Positions 1 through 7,451 are shown, counted from the stretch's first letter. The stretch is DNA of 15,208 bases from Bacteroidota bacterium (GCA_023393485.1 JAEWLD010000198.1:1-15208), one strand, 5' to 3'. Notes: generated by a model not told the origin, from the sequence alone. Program-made: numbers and translations.

Positions 1-10
1 GTATAAAACA

Positions 11-40
11 AAAAATCCCGACATTTCTGTCAGGATTTTT
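11..40 (-). terminator. Rho-independent terminator downstream of the tRNA gene
   Basis: The sequence is a perfect 13-bp inverted repeat (one G-T wobble) around a 4-base loop, which is GAAA on the minus strand. The arms are 11-23 and 28-40. The minus-strand transcript ends in a run of five T. The hairpin begins 4 bases after the tRNA 3' end, so it most likely ends the tRNA transcript. The outer A/T runs are symmetric, so it could also stop transcription arriving on the plus strand from outside the window. Confidence 0.85.
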
Positions 41-43
41 AAG

Positions 44-117
44 CTCCCCCTCTTGGGCTCGATCCAAGGCCCCTCTGATTATCAGTCAGATGCTCTAACC
101 AACTGAGCTAAGGAGGA
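44..117 (-). tRNA. tRNA with anticodon GAT (tRNA-Ile by anticodon), Asn-like body
   Basis: A full 74-nt cloverleaf folds on the minus strand: acceptor TCCTCCT/AGGGGGA, D stem GCTC/GAGC with GG in the loop, anticodon stem TCTGA/TCAGA with loop CTGATAA, and T stem CTTGG/CCAAG. The anticodon GAT lies at plus positions 81-83 and reads Ile codons ATC/ATT. CCA is not encoded. Two features are odd for tRNA-Ile. The base after the acceptor stem (discriminator 73) is G, where Ile tRNAs normally have A. The T loop is ATCGAGC, so position 54 is A instead of the nearly universal T. The body resembles what I recall of Bacteroidetes tRNA-Asn (GTT), differing at the middle anticodon base. It has its own promoter and terminator, which favours an expressed gene over a relic. 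Confidence 0.9.
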
Positions 118-141
118 AGGCATATGCCTTTTAAAGCGGGG

Positions 142-174
142 CAAATATAGTGCGATTTTTTCTTTTCGCAAATA
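142..174 (-). promoter_or_regulatory. Bacteroidetes-type promoter of the tRNA gene
   Basis: Read on the minus strand, TTTG at 172-169 is followed by 19 bases and then TATATTTG at 149-142. This exactly matches the Bacteroidetes primary sigma consensus (-33 TTTG, -7 TAnnTTTG). The predicted start is near 136, leaving a leader of about 19 bases before the tRNA. That leader contains a perfect 14-base palindrome, AAGGCATATGCCTT (117-130), that touches the tRNA 5' end. Confidence 0.8.
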
Positions 175-199
175 TTTTACCCTAAAAAAAATGAAATTT

Positions 200-1546
200 T
201 TATTTGTGGACAATTGAGCGGTAAATGTCGTTTCCATTCGCAAACAATAATAATGCGATAAGAATGACAAAACCAGTCATTTGTGCATATTCCATAAACC
301 TGTCGCTCGGTTTACGACGGGTAATCATTTCAAACAAAAGGAACAACACGTGTCCGCCATCGAGCACGGGAATCGGCAAAAGGTTCATCACGCCAAGCAT
401 GATCGACAACAGTGCCGTAATCGCCCAAAATGCTTCCCAACTCCATTGTTCAGGAAATATGTCGAAAATTGCCTTAAATCCGCCAACGCCTTTATAAGCG
501 CCGGTCGATGGAGTGAAAATCGCCTTCAATTGATCCCAATAACCTGCAACGCGGTCAACGCCTTTTTCAATGCCTACCGGAAACGATTCAAAAAAGCCGT
601 ATTGCTGTCGGGTCAATTTGTACAGCCCGAGTTTTTCCATGTTGTTGTAAGGAATCCTGGCGGCGTAAACAACACCGAGCTTTGCGCTGTCGGAAACCTT
701 TATTGTAACGGCGATTTCCGTGTCATCGCGTTTGACCGTAGCCGGGACTGATTTTCCTTTGAAATTTTCGATTTGATCTAGAATCTGATCGGCGTATTTT
801 ACAGATTGGCCATTGAAACTAGTCACGATGTCTTTGGCTTTCAGCGCATCTTTATTTGGCGAATCGTCGGCGACCTCCTGTACAATGAACGGCACACGAT
901 ACTCAACAATCGATTGGCGTTTACCATCGAGCAATTTCCCGATAAAGTCGCCAGGCAATTTGATTTCCTTTTGCTGTCCGTTGCGCTCGACGATGATGTC
1001 ATTGGCAAGCATCAAACGCTCGTTGACCTGTTCAAACCGATCAACTGCAACGCCATTGACCGAAACGATTTTGTCGCCGGTTTTAAGCCCGGTCTTTTCC
1101 ACGATCGGGTTCGGAACCCAAACACCGTCGACCACATCCTTATTTGCAATGTACAAATCGCCGTATGCATACGTCATTCCGATGTAAATCAAGAAAGCCA
1201 GAATGAAATTTACCGTCACACCGCCGAGCATGATGATCAATCGCTGCCACGCCGGTTTCGAACGGAATTCCCAAGGCTGTGGCGGAAGCGCCATTTGTTC
1301 CTTGTCCATGCTTTCGTCAATCATGCCGGCAATTTTTACATAACCGCCCAGTGGCAGCCAGCCAATGCCGTATTCGGTCTCACCGATTTTTTTCTTGATC
1401 AGCGCAAACTTGACATCGAAAAACAGATAAAATTTCTCAACGCGCGTCTTAAATAATTTTGAGGGAATAAAATGTCCCAACTCATGTAAGATGATGAGCA
1501 GCGAAAGGCTCATGATGAATTGGGAAAGTTTGATGGCAATCTCCAT
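200..1546 (-). CDS. rseP: RseP family site-2 zinc metalloprotease
   Basis: This is a 448-residue intramembrane protease of the M50B (RseP/EcfE) family. Such enzymes cut membrane-spanning anti-sigma factors or leftover signal peptides inside the inner membrane. The zinc motif HELGH is at residues 21-25 within the first membrane segment. The conserved GGYVKIAG stretch is near 67-74. A second membrane segment lies near 103-124. Two PDZ domains span about 135-200 and 215-290. The C-terminal active-site motif is LDGG at 395-398, and its D396 should be the third zinc ligand. Final membrane helices cover about 375-440. Length and domain order are usual for the family. A good -7 box stands just upstream, and a terminator separates the gene from the M1 peptidase before it. 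Its substrate cannot be told from this window, since no sigma or anti-sigma gene is adjacent. Confidence 0.95.
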   Translation of the reverse strand: MEIAIKLSQFIMSLSLLIILHELGHFIPSKLFKTRVEKFYLFFDVKFALIKKKIGETEYGIGWLPLGGYVKIAGMIDESMDKEQMALPPQPWEFRSKPAWQRLIIMLGGVTVNFILAFLIYIGMTYAYGDLYIANKDVVDGVWVPNPIVEKTGLKTGDKIVSVNGVAVDRFEQVNERLMLANDIIVERNGQQKEIKLPGDFIGKLLDGKRQSIVEYRVPFIVQEVADDSPNKDALKAKDIVTSFNGQSVKYADQILDQIENFKGKSVPATVKRDDTEIAVTIKVSDSAKLGVVYAARIPYNNMEKLGLYKLTRQQYGFFESFPVGIEKGVDRVAGYWDQLKAIFTPSTGAYKGVGGFKAIFDIFPEQWSWEAFWAITALLSIMLGVMNLLPIPVLDGGHVLFLLFEMITRRKPSDRFMEYAQMTGFVILIALLLFANGNDIYRSIVHK

Positions 1547-1569
1547 TTGTAATTTTAATTTCTGACGGA

Positions 1570-1577
1570 CAAAAGTA
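1570..1577 (-). promoter_or_regulatory. Putative -7 box of rseP
   Basis: TACTTTTG on the minus strand matches TAnnTTTG exactly and ends 23 bases before the rseP ATG. No TTG is found at the expected -33 spacing, so only the proximal element supports it. Confidence 0.55.
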
Positions 1578-1693
1578 AACTATTCTGTTCAGATTTTGCG
1601 GCAGGGCTTTTAAAAGTATGTTAATTTACTGCCTTGGTTCGTTTGGGTTTATGCGGCTCGAATTGTCTTGAAGTTTCGGGTGAAAGAAATCCA

Positions 1694-1717
1694 CAAAAAA
1701 AAGCGGGAAAACCCGCT
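1694..1717 (-). terminator. Rho-independent terminator of the M1 aminopeptidase gene
   Basis: On the minus strand, AGCGGG-TTTT-CCCGCT is followed directly by eight T. It begins 4 bases after the TGA stop of the peptidase gene. It should separate peptidase transcription from rseP. Confidence 0.9.
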
Positions 1718-1720
1718 TGA

Positions 1721-3631
1721 TCAATTTTTGACGAACTTCAAGGTTCGCGAACCTGAATCGGTTTCGACCGTTACGAAGTGGACACCGCTCGCCAATTTTG
1801 AAATGTCCCACGAAATTTGTCCCTCTGATTTCATGACGATTTGCCCCAGCGCGTTGTGGAAAATCGCGTTTTTCATCGTTACGCCGGATGGCAACTGGAC
1901 CTGCAGCATAGTCGATGCGGGATTCGGATAAAGCCTCACGCTTTCAAGCCTGCCGACTTGTTGGTTGCCCAAAGTCGCTGAATTGTTGAACGAAATCAGG
2001 TGTACGTCGGGATCGATGTCAAAACCGACAATAGTAAATGGCACGTTGGCCGCAAATTGTTGCCCGTTTGAAGTATTGTCGAAAATCGCGTCGAAAGTCT
2101 CGCCGTTCGAGCCGTAAAAGCGAACCGGAACCGGCATTTCAAAAAATGACACCGATGGATGCGACTGCGTTTGGTTGATTGTCACTGTCACTTGCCCGCT
2201 CGTGCCTTGAACGGTCACGTCATAACTTGGATAGCCTTGGTTGTAGACCCAATCATTGAAAAATTCTGTCAGGCTGAGTCCTGAAGCGGCTTCAAAGTGC
2301 GACTTAAGATTTTCTGTAGTTGCATATTTGTAGGCGAGGTTTGGATCTGCGAGATAATTTTTGAGCGCCTGGAAGAACACCGCGTCGCCGAGCTTCCAGC
2401 GAAGCATTTCGAGTACCATCGCACCTTTATTGTAACTCAAACGGCTTGAAAAAATCCGGGCCGAATTGAGCGCTTCAGCATCAGTCAGGTAAACCGCGCC
2501 GCCGGGCTGCGAGCAAATGAATTCAACTACGGCGCCTTTGTAACTAATAATCGTTTCCAGGCCGTCCATGTTTTCGGTCACGAGCATCGCAAGATAACTG
2601 GCAAAACCTTCATTGAGCCAAATGTCTTTCCACGAGCCGCATGTGATTTTATCGCCAAACCATTGATGCCCGAGTTCGTGGGCAATCAACTGGCGGTCAA
2701 AACCGTCCATGAATGACACGGTTGTGTGTTCCATTCCACCGCCGCCGCCAAACTGGCAATGGCCGTATTTTTCATCGGAGAACGGATAAGTTTCAAACAA
2801 TGTCTCATACAAATCCATAATTCCGACCGTTTCCTGAATTTCGGCCTGCGCCGATGCCAGATTTTCAGGATAGACATAATTTATTATCGGAAAAGTATTT
2901 GGCGCCGTTCCGGCCTGCAGCGTAAAAGTGCTGTAATTGCTCACCGCGAAGGCGACCAGGTATGCCGGAATCGGGTAGCCGTGATGATAGTGCGTCGTTT
3001 TATTGGTGCCGCTGGTAGTTGTCTCGATCTGTAATCCATTGGCCACGGCAACGTATTGCTGCGGCGCCGTAATATAAATGTCAATCGAATCTGCTTTGTC
3101 GTTCAAATCTTGTTTGCATGGCCACCAATCACGTGCGCCAAACGGCTCAGACAGCGTCCAGATAATTGGCGAACCGCTATGCGTTGTCCTAACGTATGCA
3201 CCTTCAGTAGATTGCGGGATTCCGTTGTAATTGATCTCGATCGTAGCCGATGTTCCCGGAGCTTGAATCGCGCCGAGGTTGATCGTCAGTTCGGTTGATG
3301 ACTGCGTAAAAGTCAAGTTCGTCGTTCCTTTTTTGACCGAGGTTACCGTCAAGTGGCTGTTGAAGTCAAAAACTATTGAAGTCATATTCGACAAAGCAGT
3401 AAATGTCGTGGTCACTTTTCCTGTCAACGCGCCCGAAGTTTGCGCCGGATTAACGGTCAGTTCAAGTTTATGATAAGTAACGTCGTAATTTTGTGTGTCA
3501 GGATTGACCGCGACGTTCATCAGCGATGATGAAGCTTTCATTTCGGAATCGGCGATGCGGGAAATTTCATCAATTTGGGCAAAAGCCGTTGAGAATGCCA
3601 AGATTCCGACGAGCAGGTAAAAGTTCTTCAT
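1721..3631 (-). CDS. Secreted M1-family zinc aminopeptidase with type IX secretion sorting domain
   Basis: The protein has 636 residues from the chosen start. It begins with a signal peptide (MKNFYLLVGILAFSTAFA, cut near residue 18). The M1 catalytic core follows: GGMEH at 298-302 (the position of the exopeptidase GAMEN motif), zinc ligands in HELGH at 318-322, and the third ligand Glu in NEGFA near 341. A later SYNKGAMVL segment carries the conserved catalytic Tyr. The last roughly 80 residues begin with LYPNPAS and form a type A sorting domain read by the type IX secretion system, so the enzyme is probably exported across the outer membrane to the surface or medium for peptide nutrition. 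A longer reading from 3679 is possible, but a perfect -7 box (3652-3659) lies inside that extension and the signal peptide begins at 3631. The gene is monocistronic, with its own terminator. Confidence 0.93.
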   Translation of the reverse strand: MKNFYLLVGILAFSTAFAQIDEISRIADSEMKASSSLMNVAVNPDTQNYDVTYHKLELTVNPAQTSGALTGKVTTTFTALSNMTSIVFDFNSHLTVTSVKKGTTNLTFTQSSTELTINLGAIQAPGTSATIEINYNGIPQSTEGAYVRTTHSGSPIIWTLSEPFGARDWWPCKQDLNDKADSIDIYITAPQQYVAVANGLQIETTTSGTNKTTHYHHGYPIPAYLVAFAVSNYSTFTLQAGTAPNTFPIINYVYPENLASAQAEIQETVGIMDLYETLFETYPFSDEKYGHCQFGGGGGMEHTTVSFMDGFDRQLIAHELGHQWFGDKITCGSWKDIWLNEGFASYLAMLVTENMDGLETIISYKGAVVEFICSQPGGAVYLTDAEALNSARIFSSRLSYNKGAMVLEMLRWKLGDAVFFQALKNYLADPNLAYKYATTENLKSHFEAASGLSLTEFFNDWVYNQGYPSYDVTVQGTSGQVTVTINQTQSHPSVSFFEMPVPVRFYGSNGETFDAIFDNTSNGQQFAANVPFTIVGFDIDPDVHLISFNNSATLGNQQVGRLESVRLYPNPASTMLQVQLPSGVTMKNAIFHNALGQIVMKSEGQISWDISKLASGVHFVTVETDSGSRTLKFVKN

Positions 3632-3651
3632 TGGGATTTTAAATTTGCGCC

Positions 3652-3659
3652 CAAATATA
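3652..3659 (-). promoter_or_regulatory. -7 box of the M1 aminopeptidase gene
   Basis: TATATTTG on the minus strand is an exact TAnnTTTG match, 20 bases before the ATG at 3631. Its position rules against the longer upstream start at 3679. No clear -33 TTG is present. Confidence 0.65.
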
Positions 3660-3679
3660 CGCATATAAATACGTTGCAT

Positions 3680-3939
3680 TTGTTAACGGGCAACACTATT
3701 TTTAATAAAAACCAGAAATCTTTAGCAAATCTTAATTTAGGGTTTGATGGTTATCCGGTAGTGGCTATGGAGACCTGCAAGGTTTTCAAAACCTTGCAGG
3801 TCTTGAACGCCGGCTATCATTCATAAACTGCGCAACTCCCGGGAAGCAATGCGAATCAGTTAACCAAAATAATCGGTTCGGGTCTTACCGGCGCAAATCC
3901 AAACATCAACAAATAACGCCGAAGAATCAACATATTTAT
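3680..3939. other. Divergent intergenic region between the M1 peptidase and serS
   Basis: No plausible coding region is seen here. The stretch is AT-rich near both promoters and more mixed in the middle. The only strong structure is the 33-base palindrome listed separately. I see no riboswitch, T-box or other leader structure upstream of serS; the predicted serS leader is only about 14 bases, which argues against T-box control. Confidence 0.6.
3771..3803. repeat. Perfect 33-base palindrome, REP-like element
   Basis: AGACCTGCAAGGTTTT is followed by a single C and then its exact reverse complement, giving 16-bp arms. There is no T run on either side, so it does not look like an intrinsic terminator. 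It lies between divergent genes. I recall very similar GACCTGCAAGG palindromes scattered between genes in flavobacteria, so a dispersed REP-like repeat is the likely identity, though this window holds only one copy. Confidence 0.75.
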
Positions 3940-3947
3940 TACATTTG
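3940..3947 (+). promoter_or_regulatory. -7 box of serS
   Basis: TACATTTG exactly matches TAnnTTTG, 19 bases before the serS ATG. No TTG stands at the usual -33 distance. The predicted leader is about 14 bases. Confidence 0.65.
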
Positions 3948-3966
3948 CCACTCTAAAATTAACGCC

Positions 3967-5238
3967 ATGTTACAGATTCAATTCATCAGGGAAAATCAGG
4001 AAAAAGTCGTCAAGGCTTTGGCCAAAAGAAATATCGACGCTGCGCAAACCGTAGCCGAAGTCGTCAAACTCGACGCAGAGCGGCGCGCTACCCAAGTCCA
4101 GCTTGATGCCATCCTTGCAGAATCAAACAAACTCTCGAAAGACATCGGCGAATTGATGAAATCGGGTGAAAAGGCCAAAGCCGAAATCCTCAAAGAAAAA
4201 ACCGCCCAGTTCAAAGAGCAAAGCAAAACACTTTCGGAAAAAGGCGATACACTTGCGGCGTTGCTCACCGAGAAACTTTATACGCTGCCAAATACGCCGG
4301 CCGATATCGTTCCCGAAGGCAAAACGCCCGAAGACAATCTCACGGTTTTCCAAAGTGGTGAAATTCCGGAATTGCACGGCGATGCCCAACCACATTGGGA
4401 ACTCGTAAAGAAATACGACATCATCGACTTTGAGCTGGGAGTCAAAATTACGGGTGCGGGTTTTCCGGTCTATAAAGGCAAAGGCGCAAGATTGCAGCGC
4501 GCGCTGATTTCATATTTTCTCGACAAAAATACCGAAGCCGGCTACAAGGAATTCCAGGTGCCGCATTTGGTAAACGAAGCCTCGGGCTATGGAACCGGTC
4601 AATTGCCCGACAAAGAAGGCCAAATGTATCACGTTGGAATCGACGATCTATATCTGATCCCGACCGCCGAAGTTCCGGTCACAAACCTTTGGCGTGACGT
4701 GATTTTGCCCGAAGGCGAATTGCCGGTAATGGCGACCGGATATACGCCGTGTTTCCGCCGTGAAGCCGGATCTTACGGTTCGCATGTTCGCGGCCTGAAC
4801 CGTTTGCACCAATTCGATAAAGTCGAAATCGTCCGAATAGAAAAGCCCGAAAACTCATACGCGGCGCTTGACGGTATGGTCGAGCATGTCAAATCGATCC
4901 TCGATGAACTAAAGTTGCCTTATCGCGTATTGCGTCTTTGTGGCGGCGATATGGGATTCGCTTCGGCACTCACGTATGATTTCGAAGTGTTCTCAACGGC
5001 ACAAGATCGCTGGCTAGAAATTTCATCGGTATCGAACTTTGAAACCTTCCAGTCAAATCGCCTAAAGCTTCGCTTCCGCGACAAAGATGGCAAAAACCAA
5101 TTGGCGCATACGCTCAACGGAAGTTCGTTGGCATTGCCGCGCGTATTGGCGGGCATTATCGAGAATTACCAAACGCCTGAAGGTATCGTGATTCCAGAGG
5201 TTTTGCGCCCGTATTGCGGGTTTGATATCATTAATTAA
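3967..5238 (+). CDS. serS: Seryl-tRNA synthetase
   Basis: This 423-residue class II synthetase charges tRNA-Ser (and tRNA-Sec where present) with serine in the cytoplasm. Residues about 1-105 form the N-terminal domain, rich in Lys, Glu and Ala, that folds into the long antiparallel coiled coil contacting the tRNA variable arm. The catalytic domain follows, with the serine-binding TAE at 233-235, motif 2 with FRRE at 263-266 and the GSYG..RGL..LHQF stretch after it, and motif 3 (NGSSLALPRVLAGIIENYQ, 384-402) with its invariant Arg at 392. Length is usual for bacterial SerRS. The ATG at 3967 gives the standard N-terminus (MLQIQFIREN) and is preceded by a -7 box. Confidence 0.97.
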   Translation: MLQIQFIRENQEKVVKALAKRNIDAAQTVAEVVKLDAERRATQVQLDAILAESNKLSKDIGELMKSGEKAKAEILKEKTAQFKEQSKTLSEKGDTLAALLTEKLYTLPNTPADIVPEGKTPEDNLTVFQSGEIPELHGDAQPHWELVKKYDIIDFELGVKITGAGFPVYKGKGARLQRALISYFLDKNTEAGYKEFQVPHLVNEASGYGTGQLPDKEGQMYHVGIDDLYLIPTAEVPVTNLWRDVILPEGELPVMATGYTPCFRREAGSYGSHVRGLNRLHQFDKVEIVRIEKPENSYAALDGMVEHVKSILDELKLPYRVLRLCGGDMGFASALTYDFEVFSTAQDRWLEISSVSNFETFQSNRLKLRFRDKDGKNQLAHTLNGSSLALPRVLAGIIENYQTPEGIVIPEVLRPYCGFDIIN

Positions 5239-5260
5239 GGATAAAAGTTAATGTTTATAA

Positions 5261-5305
5261 AAGCCGTGCTGAAGTGAGGCATTTTGTGTTACTTTAGTAC
5301 GGCTT
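5261..5305 (+). terminator. Long hairpin between serS and the TPR gene, possible serS terminator
   Basis: Arms 5261-5275 and 5291-5305 pair over 15 bp (two G-T wobbles) around a 15-base loop. A T-rich but imperfect tract (GTTATTTTGG) follows. It starts 22 bases after the serS stop and ends 16 bases before the TPR start codon. The 3' arm region also contains TACTTTAG (5290-5297), a 7-of-8 match to the -7 box. It may therefore combine a terminator for serS with the promoter region of the next gene, or attenuate read-through. Confidence 0.55.
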
Positions 5306-5321
5306 GTTATTTTGGTCCGCC

Positions 5322-7100
5322 ATGAAAAAGATCTTTTGTTTAATAATGCTGTTTTTGTCGGTGTCGTTGTTCGCGCAAAACGAACAGCTCGCAGCCAATT
5401 ATTTTGACAAAGGCGATTTCGAAAAGGCATTACTGAGCTATCAGGACTTGCTTGTCCAATCGCCGGCCAATGGCTATTATTTTCAGCGGATGGTCGAAAG
5501 CCTTCAGCAGCTTCAGCAATATGACAAGGCGTCAAAGGCGATTCAGGACAGGTATGACCGATATAAACAGGGCCAACTTCTGGTCGAACTCGGTTATAAT
5601 TATCATTTGCAAAAGGACGATGCCAGGGCGAAAAAGTGTTATGACGAGGCACTCGACGCGATCAGGAAAAATCCAAACGAAGTCTTTAGCATCGCTGCGG
5701 TTTTTGAGCGGCGCGTATTGATAGATTATGCGCTGAATGCCTATAAGCTTGCAAAAGAACTCGAGCCGAAATTCAATTTCAATTATCAGGTTGCGCTGTT
5801 GTACGGTCAACTCGGCAATTCGGATATGATGATTTCCACATTTCTCGACGAAGCATTCGCCAACCCGAACAGCCTGGTGATGATCCAAAATCAGCTCTCG
5901 CGCTTTATGACTGAAGACGCCGACGTCAACTTCAATGATTCGCTTCGGAAGGCGCTTTTGGTCCGGGCGCAAAAAGGCCAGGATATTTTCTGGAACCAAT
6001 TCCTGAGCTGGTATTTCGTACAGCAAAAGGATTACGGCAAAGCTTTCGTCCAGGAAAAAGCCATTTACAAGCGCAATCCAGAAACTTTTTCAAACATCGT
6101 CAATCTCGGGCAACTCGCGATTGCCGAAGGCGAAGAAGAAACTGCCAGGGAAATTCTCGGATTTGTGCTTGAAAACACCAATGACTTGGAGATTGCCGTC
6201 CAGGCGAATTACTACCTGATCGAAATGCGGATCAAAAATGCCAAGGAAAAAGATTATAAAGCCATCGAAGCCGACCTACAAAAGTTGCTCGATGAATTCA
6301 CGGCCAGCCAATATTCGCTGAAGTTGCAGATTTTACAGGCTCACTTCCTGACTTTCAATCTGAACAATCCCGAAAAGGCGAAAGCGATTTTAAAGGCTGC
6401 CCTTGAAATGCGGCTCAATAAATACGACATGACCGAGGTCAAAATGGAACTGGCGGATATTTTCCTTTATGAAGAAAAGTTCAACCAGGCGTTGTTGTAT
6501 TATTCACAAATCGAGGAAGATTTAAAAAATGATGCCGTTGGTCACGAGGCAAGCCTGAAATCTGCCAAAACGAGCTATTTCAAAGGTGATTTCCAATGGG
6601 CGCAAAAGCAATTCCAGGAACTTAAATCGGTTTTTTCGGAACTTATCGCCAACGATGCGATGCAATATTTTTTGCTGATCAGCGATAACACTGCGGCCGA
6701 TTCCACTCAAGTCGCTCTCAGGAAATTCGCGCGCGCCGACTATTTGTTGTATAAAAACAAGACCAATGAAGCGCTCGCTGCCTTTGAGCAAATCCTGGTT
6801 CAGGACAAAGGAAATGAAATTGAGCCGGCTACGATGCTCAAATTGGCCGAAATCGAAGAAAAGCTGGGGAATTATCAGGCCGCACTCACGCATTATGCCA
6901 ACATCATCGAGAAGCACGCCGACGGCATTTACGTGGACGAAGCCTTATTTTTCTCGGGGCAGATTTATGAAAAGAAACTCGCCGATCCCGAAAAGGCAAA
7001 GTCGCGGTATGAAAAAATCATATTCGAACACCAGGACAGCATTTATTTCACCGATGCCCGCAACGCTTTCAGGCAATTGCGCGGCGACAAAAACAGCTAA
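5322..7100 (+). CDS. Exported tetratricopeptide-repeat protein
   Basis: This is a 592-residue TPR protein of unknown specific function. The N-terminus (MKKIFCLIMLFLSVSLFAQ) is a signal peptide without a lipobox Cys, so a periplasmic location is likely. The remainder is helical and made of TPR-like pairs, such as NYFDKGDFEKALLSYQDLL near residues 25-45, a middle block, and a well-formed C-terminal set (GNYQAALTHYANII, then PEKAKSRYEKIIFEHQDS) ending at the stop. The C-terminal repeats resemble those in outer-membrane assembly proteins, but I do not infer that role from this. A reading from TTG 5304 is possible; ATG 5322 is chosen because it starts the signal peptide. The DUF4286 gene begins one base after the stop, so the two are very likely co-transcribed. 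Confidence 0.88.
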   Translation: MKKIFCLIMLFLSVSLFAQNEQLAANYFDKGDFEKALLSYQDLLVQSPANGYYFQRMVESLQQLQQYDKASKAIQDRYDRYKQGQLLVELGYNYHLQKDDARAKKCYDEALDAIRKNPNEVFSIAAVFERRVLIDYALNAYKLAKELEPKFNFNYQVALLYGQLGNSDMMISTFLDEAFANPNSLVMIQNQLSRFMTEDADVNFNDSLRKALLVRAQKGQDIFWNQFLSWYFVQQKDYGKAFVQEKAIYKRNPETFSNIVNLGQLAIAEGEEETAREILGFVLENTNDLEIAVQANYYLIEMRIKNAKEKDYKAIEADLQKLLDEFTASQYSLKLQILQAHFLTFNLNNPEKAKAILKAALEMRLNKYDMTEVKMELADIFLYEEKFNQALLYYSQIEEDLKNDAVGHEASLKSAKTSYFKGDFQWAQKQFQELKSVFSELIANDAMQYFLLISDNTAADSTQVALRKFARADYLLYKNKTNEALAAFEQILVQDKGNEIEPATMLKLAEIEEKLGNYQAALTHYANIIEKHADGIYVDEALFFSGQIYEKKLADPEKAKSRYEKIIFEHQDSIYFTDARNAFRQLRGDKNS

Positions 7101-7101
7101 A

Positions 7102-7422
7102 ATGATCATCTATAACGTCACGTCAAACGTTGCCGAAAGCATCCATGAAAAATGGCTGCACTGGATGCAACACGAACACATCCCCGAAATGATTGCCACC
7201 GGCAAATTTATCAAAGCGCGTCTGGTAAAGGTTTTGGTCGAGGAAGATATGGGCGGCGTGACATACTCTGTGCAGTTTTTCACGGATAGCAAGGCGACGC
7301 TCGATAAATATTATTCTGAAGATGCCGATCGCCTGCGCGAAAGAACCCGTTCGCTGTTTGGCGACCATGTTGTTTCTTTTAGGACTGAATTGCAGTTTAT
7401 CAGTGATCATAAGGCAGTGTAA
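7102..7422 (+). CDS. DUF4286 family small protein
   Basis: This 106-residue soluble protein begins MIIYNVTSNVAESIHEKWL and contains the family pattern HEHIPEMIATGKF (about 24-36) and GGVTYSVQFF (51-60). These match the DUF4286 family, which is common in Bacteroidetes and has an alpha/beta dimeric ferredoxin-like look. Its function is unknown. The ATG follows the TPR stop by one base, and the next gene downstream is rsmA. I recall that DUF4286 genes often sit next to rsmA in this phylum, so a link to ribosome biogenesis is possible but unproven. Confidence 0.88.
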   Translation: MIIYNVTSNVAESIHEKWLHWMQHEHIPEMIATGKFIKARLVKVLVEEDMGGVTYSVQFFTDSKATLDKYYSEDADRLRERTRSLFGDHVVSFRTELQFISDHKAV

Positions 7423-7423
7423 G

Positions 7424-7451
7424 GTCGAACGTCGAACGTCCAATGTCGAAC
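7424..7451 (+). repeat. Heptamer tandem array, left arm of an inverted pair
   Basis: Four consecutive 7-base units read GTCGAAC, GTCGAAC, GTCCAAT and GTCGAAC, starting one base after the DUF4286 stop. The same array occurs in inverted orientation at 7547-7577, so the two arms could form a long hairpin. Confidence 0.85.

Noticed and set aside
44..117. Integrated element using the tRNA as attachment site
   Set aside because: No integrase gene or direct repeat of the tRNA 3' end was seen in the window; the neighbouring genes are housekeeping. The other side of the tRNA lies outside the window.
806..1456. A 216-codon open frame on the plus strand opposite rseP
   Set aside because: It is a shadow of rseP: no family is recognisable, and the opposite strand has full RseP motifs and a promoter.
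3771..3803. Intrinsic terminator
   Set aside because: Neither strand has a T run after the hairpin, and it is far from both flanking gene ends, which are 5' ends.
3804..3966. T-box or other riboswitch controlling serS
   Set aside because: The predicted leader is only about 14 bases, no conserved T-box sequence is seen, and T-boxes are not expected in this phylum.
5532..6026. A 164-codon minus-strand frame opposite the TPR gene
   Set aside because: It has no start context, promoter or family resemblance; it arises from codon bias of the TPR gene.
6766..7101. Upstream extension of the DUF4286 frame by over 100 codons
   Set aside because: It overlaps the TPR gene entirely, and its translation is low-complexity Ser/Arg/Lys; the DUF4286 family begins at the ATG at 7102.
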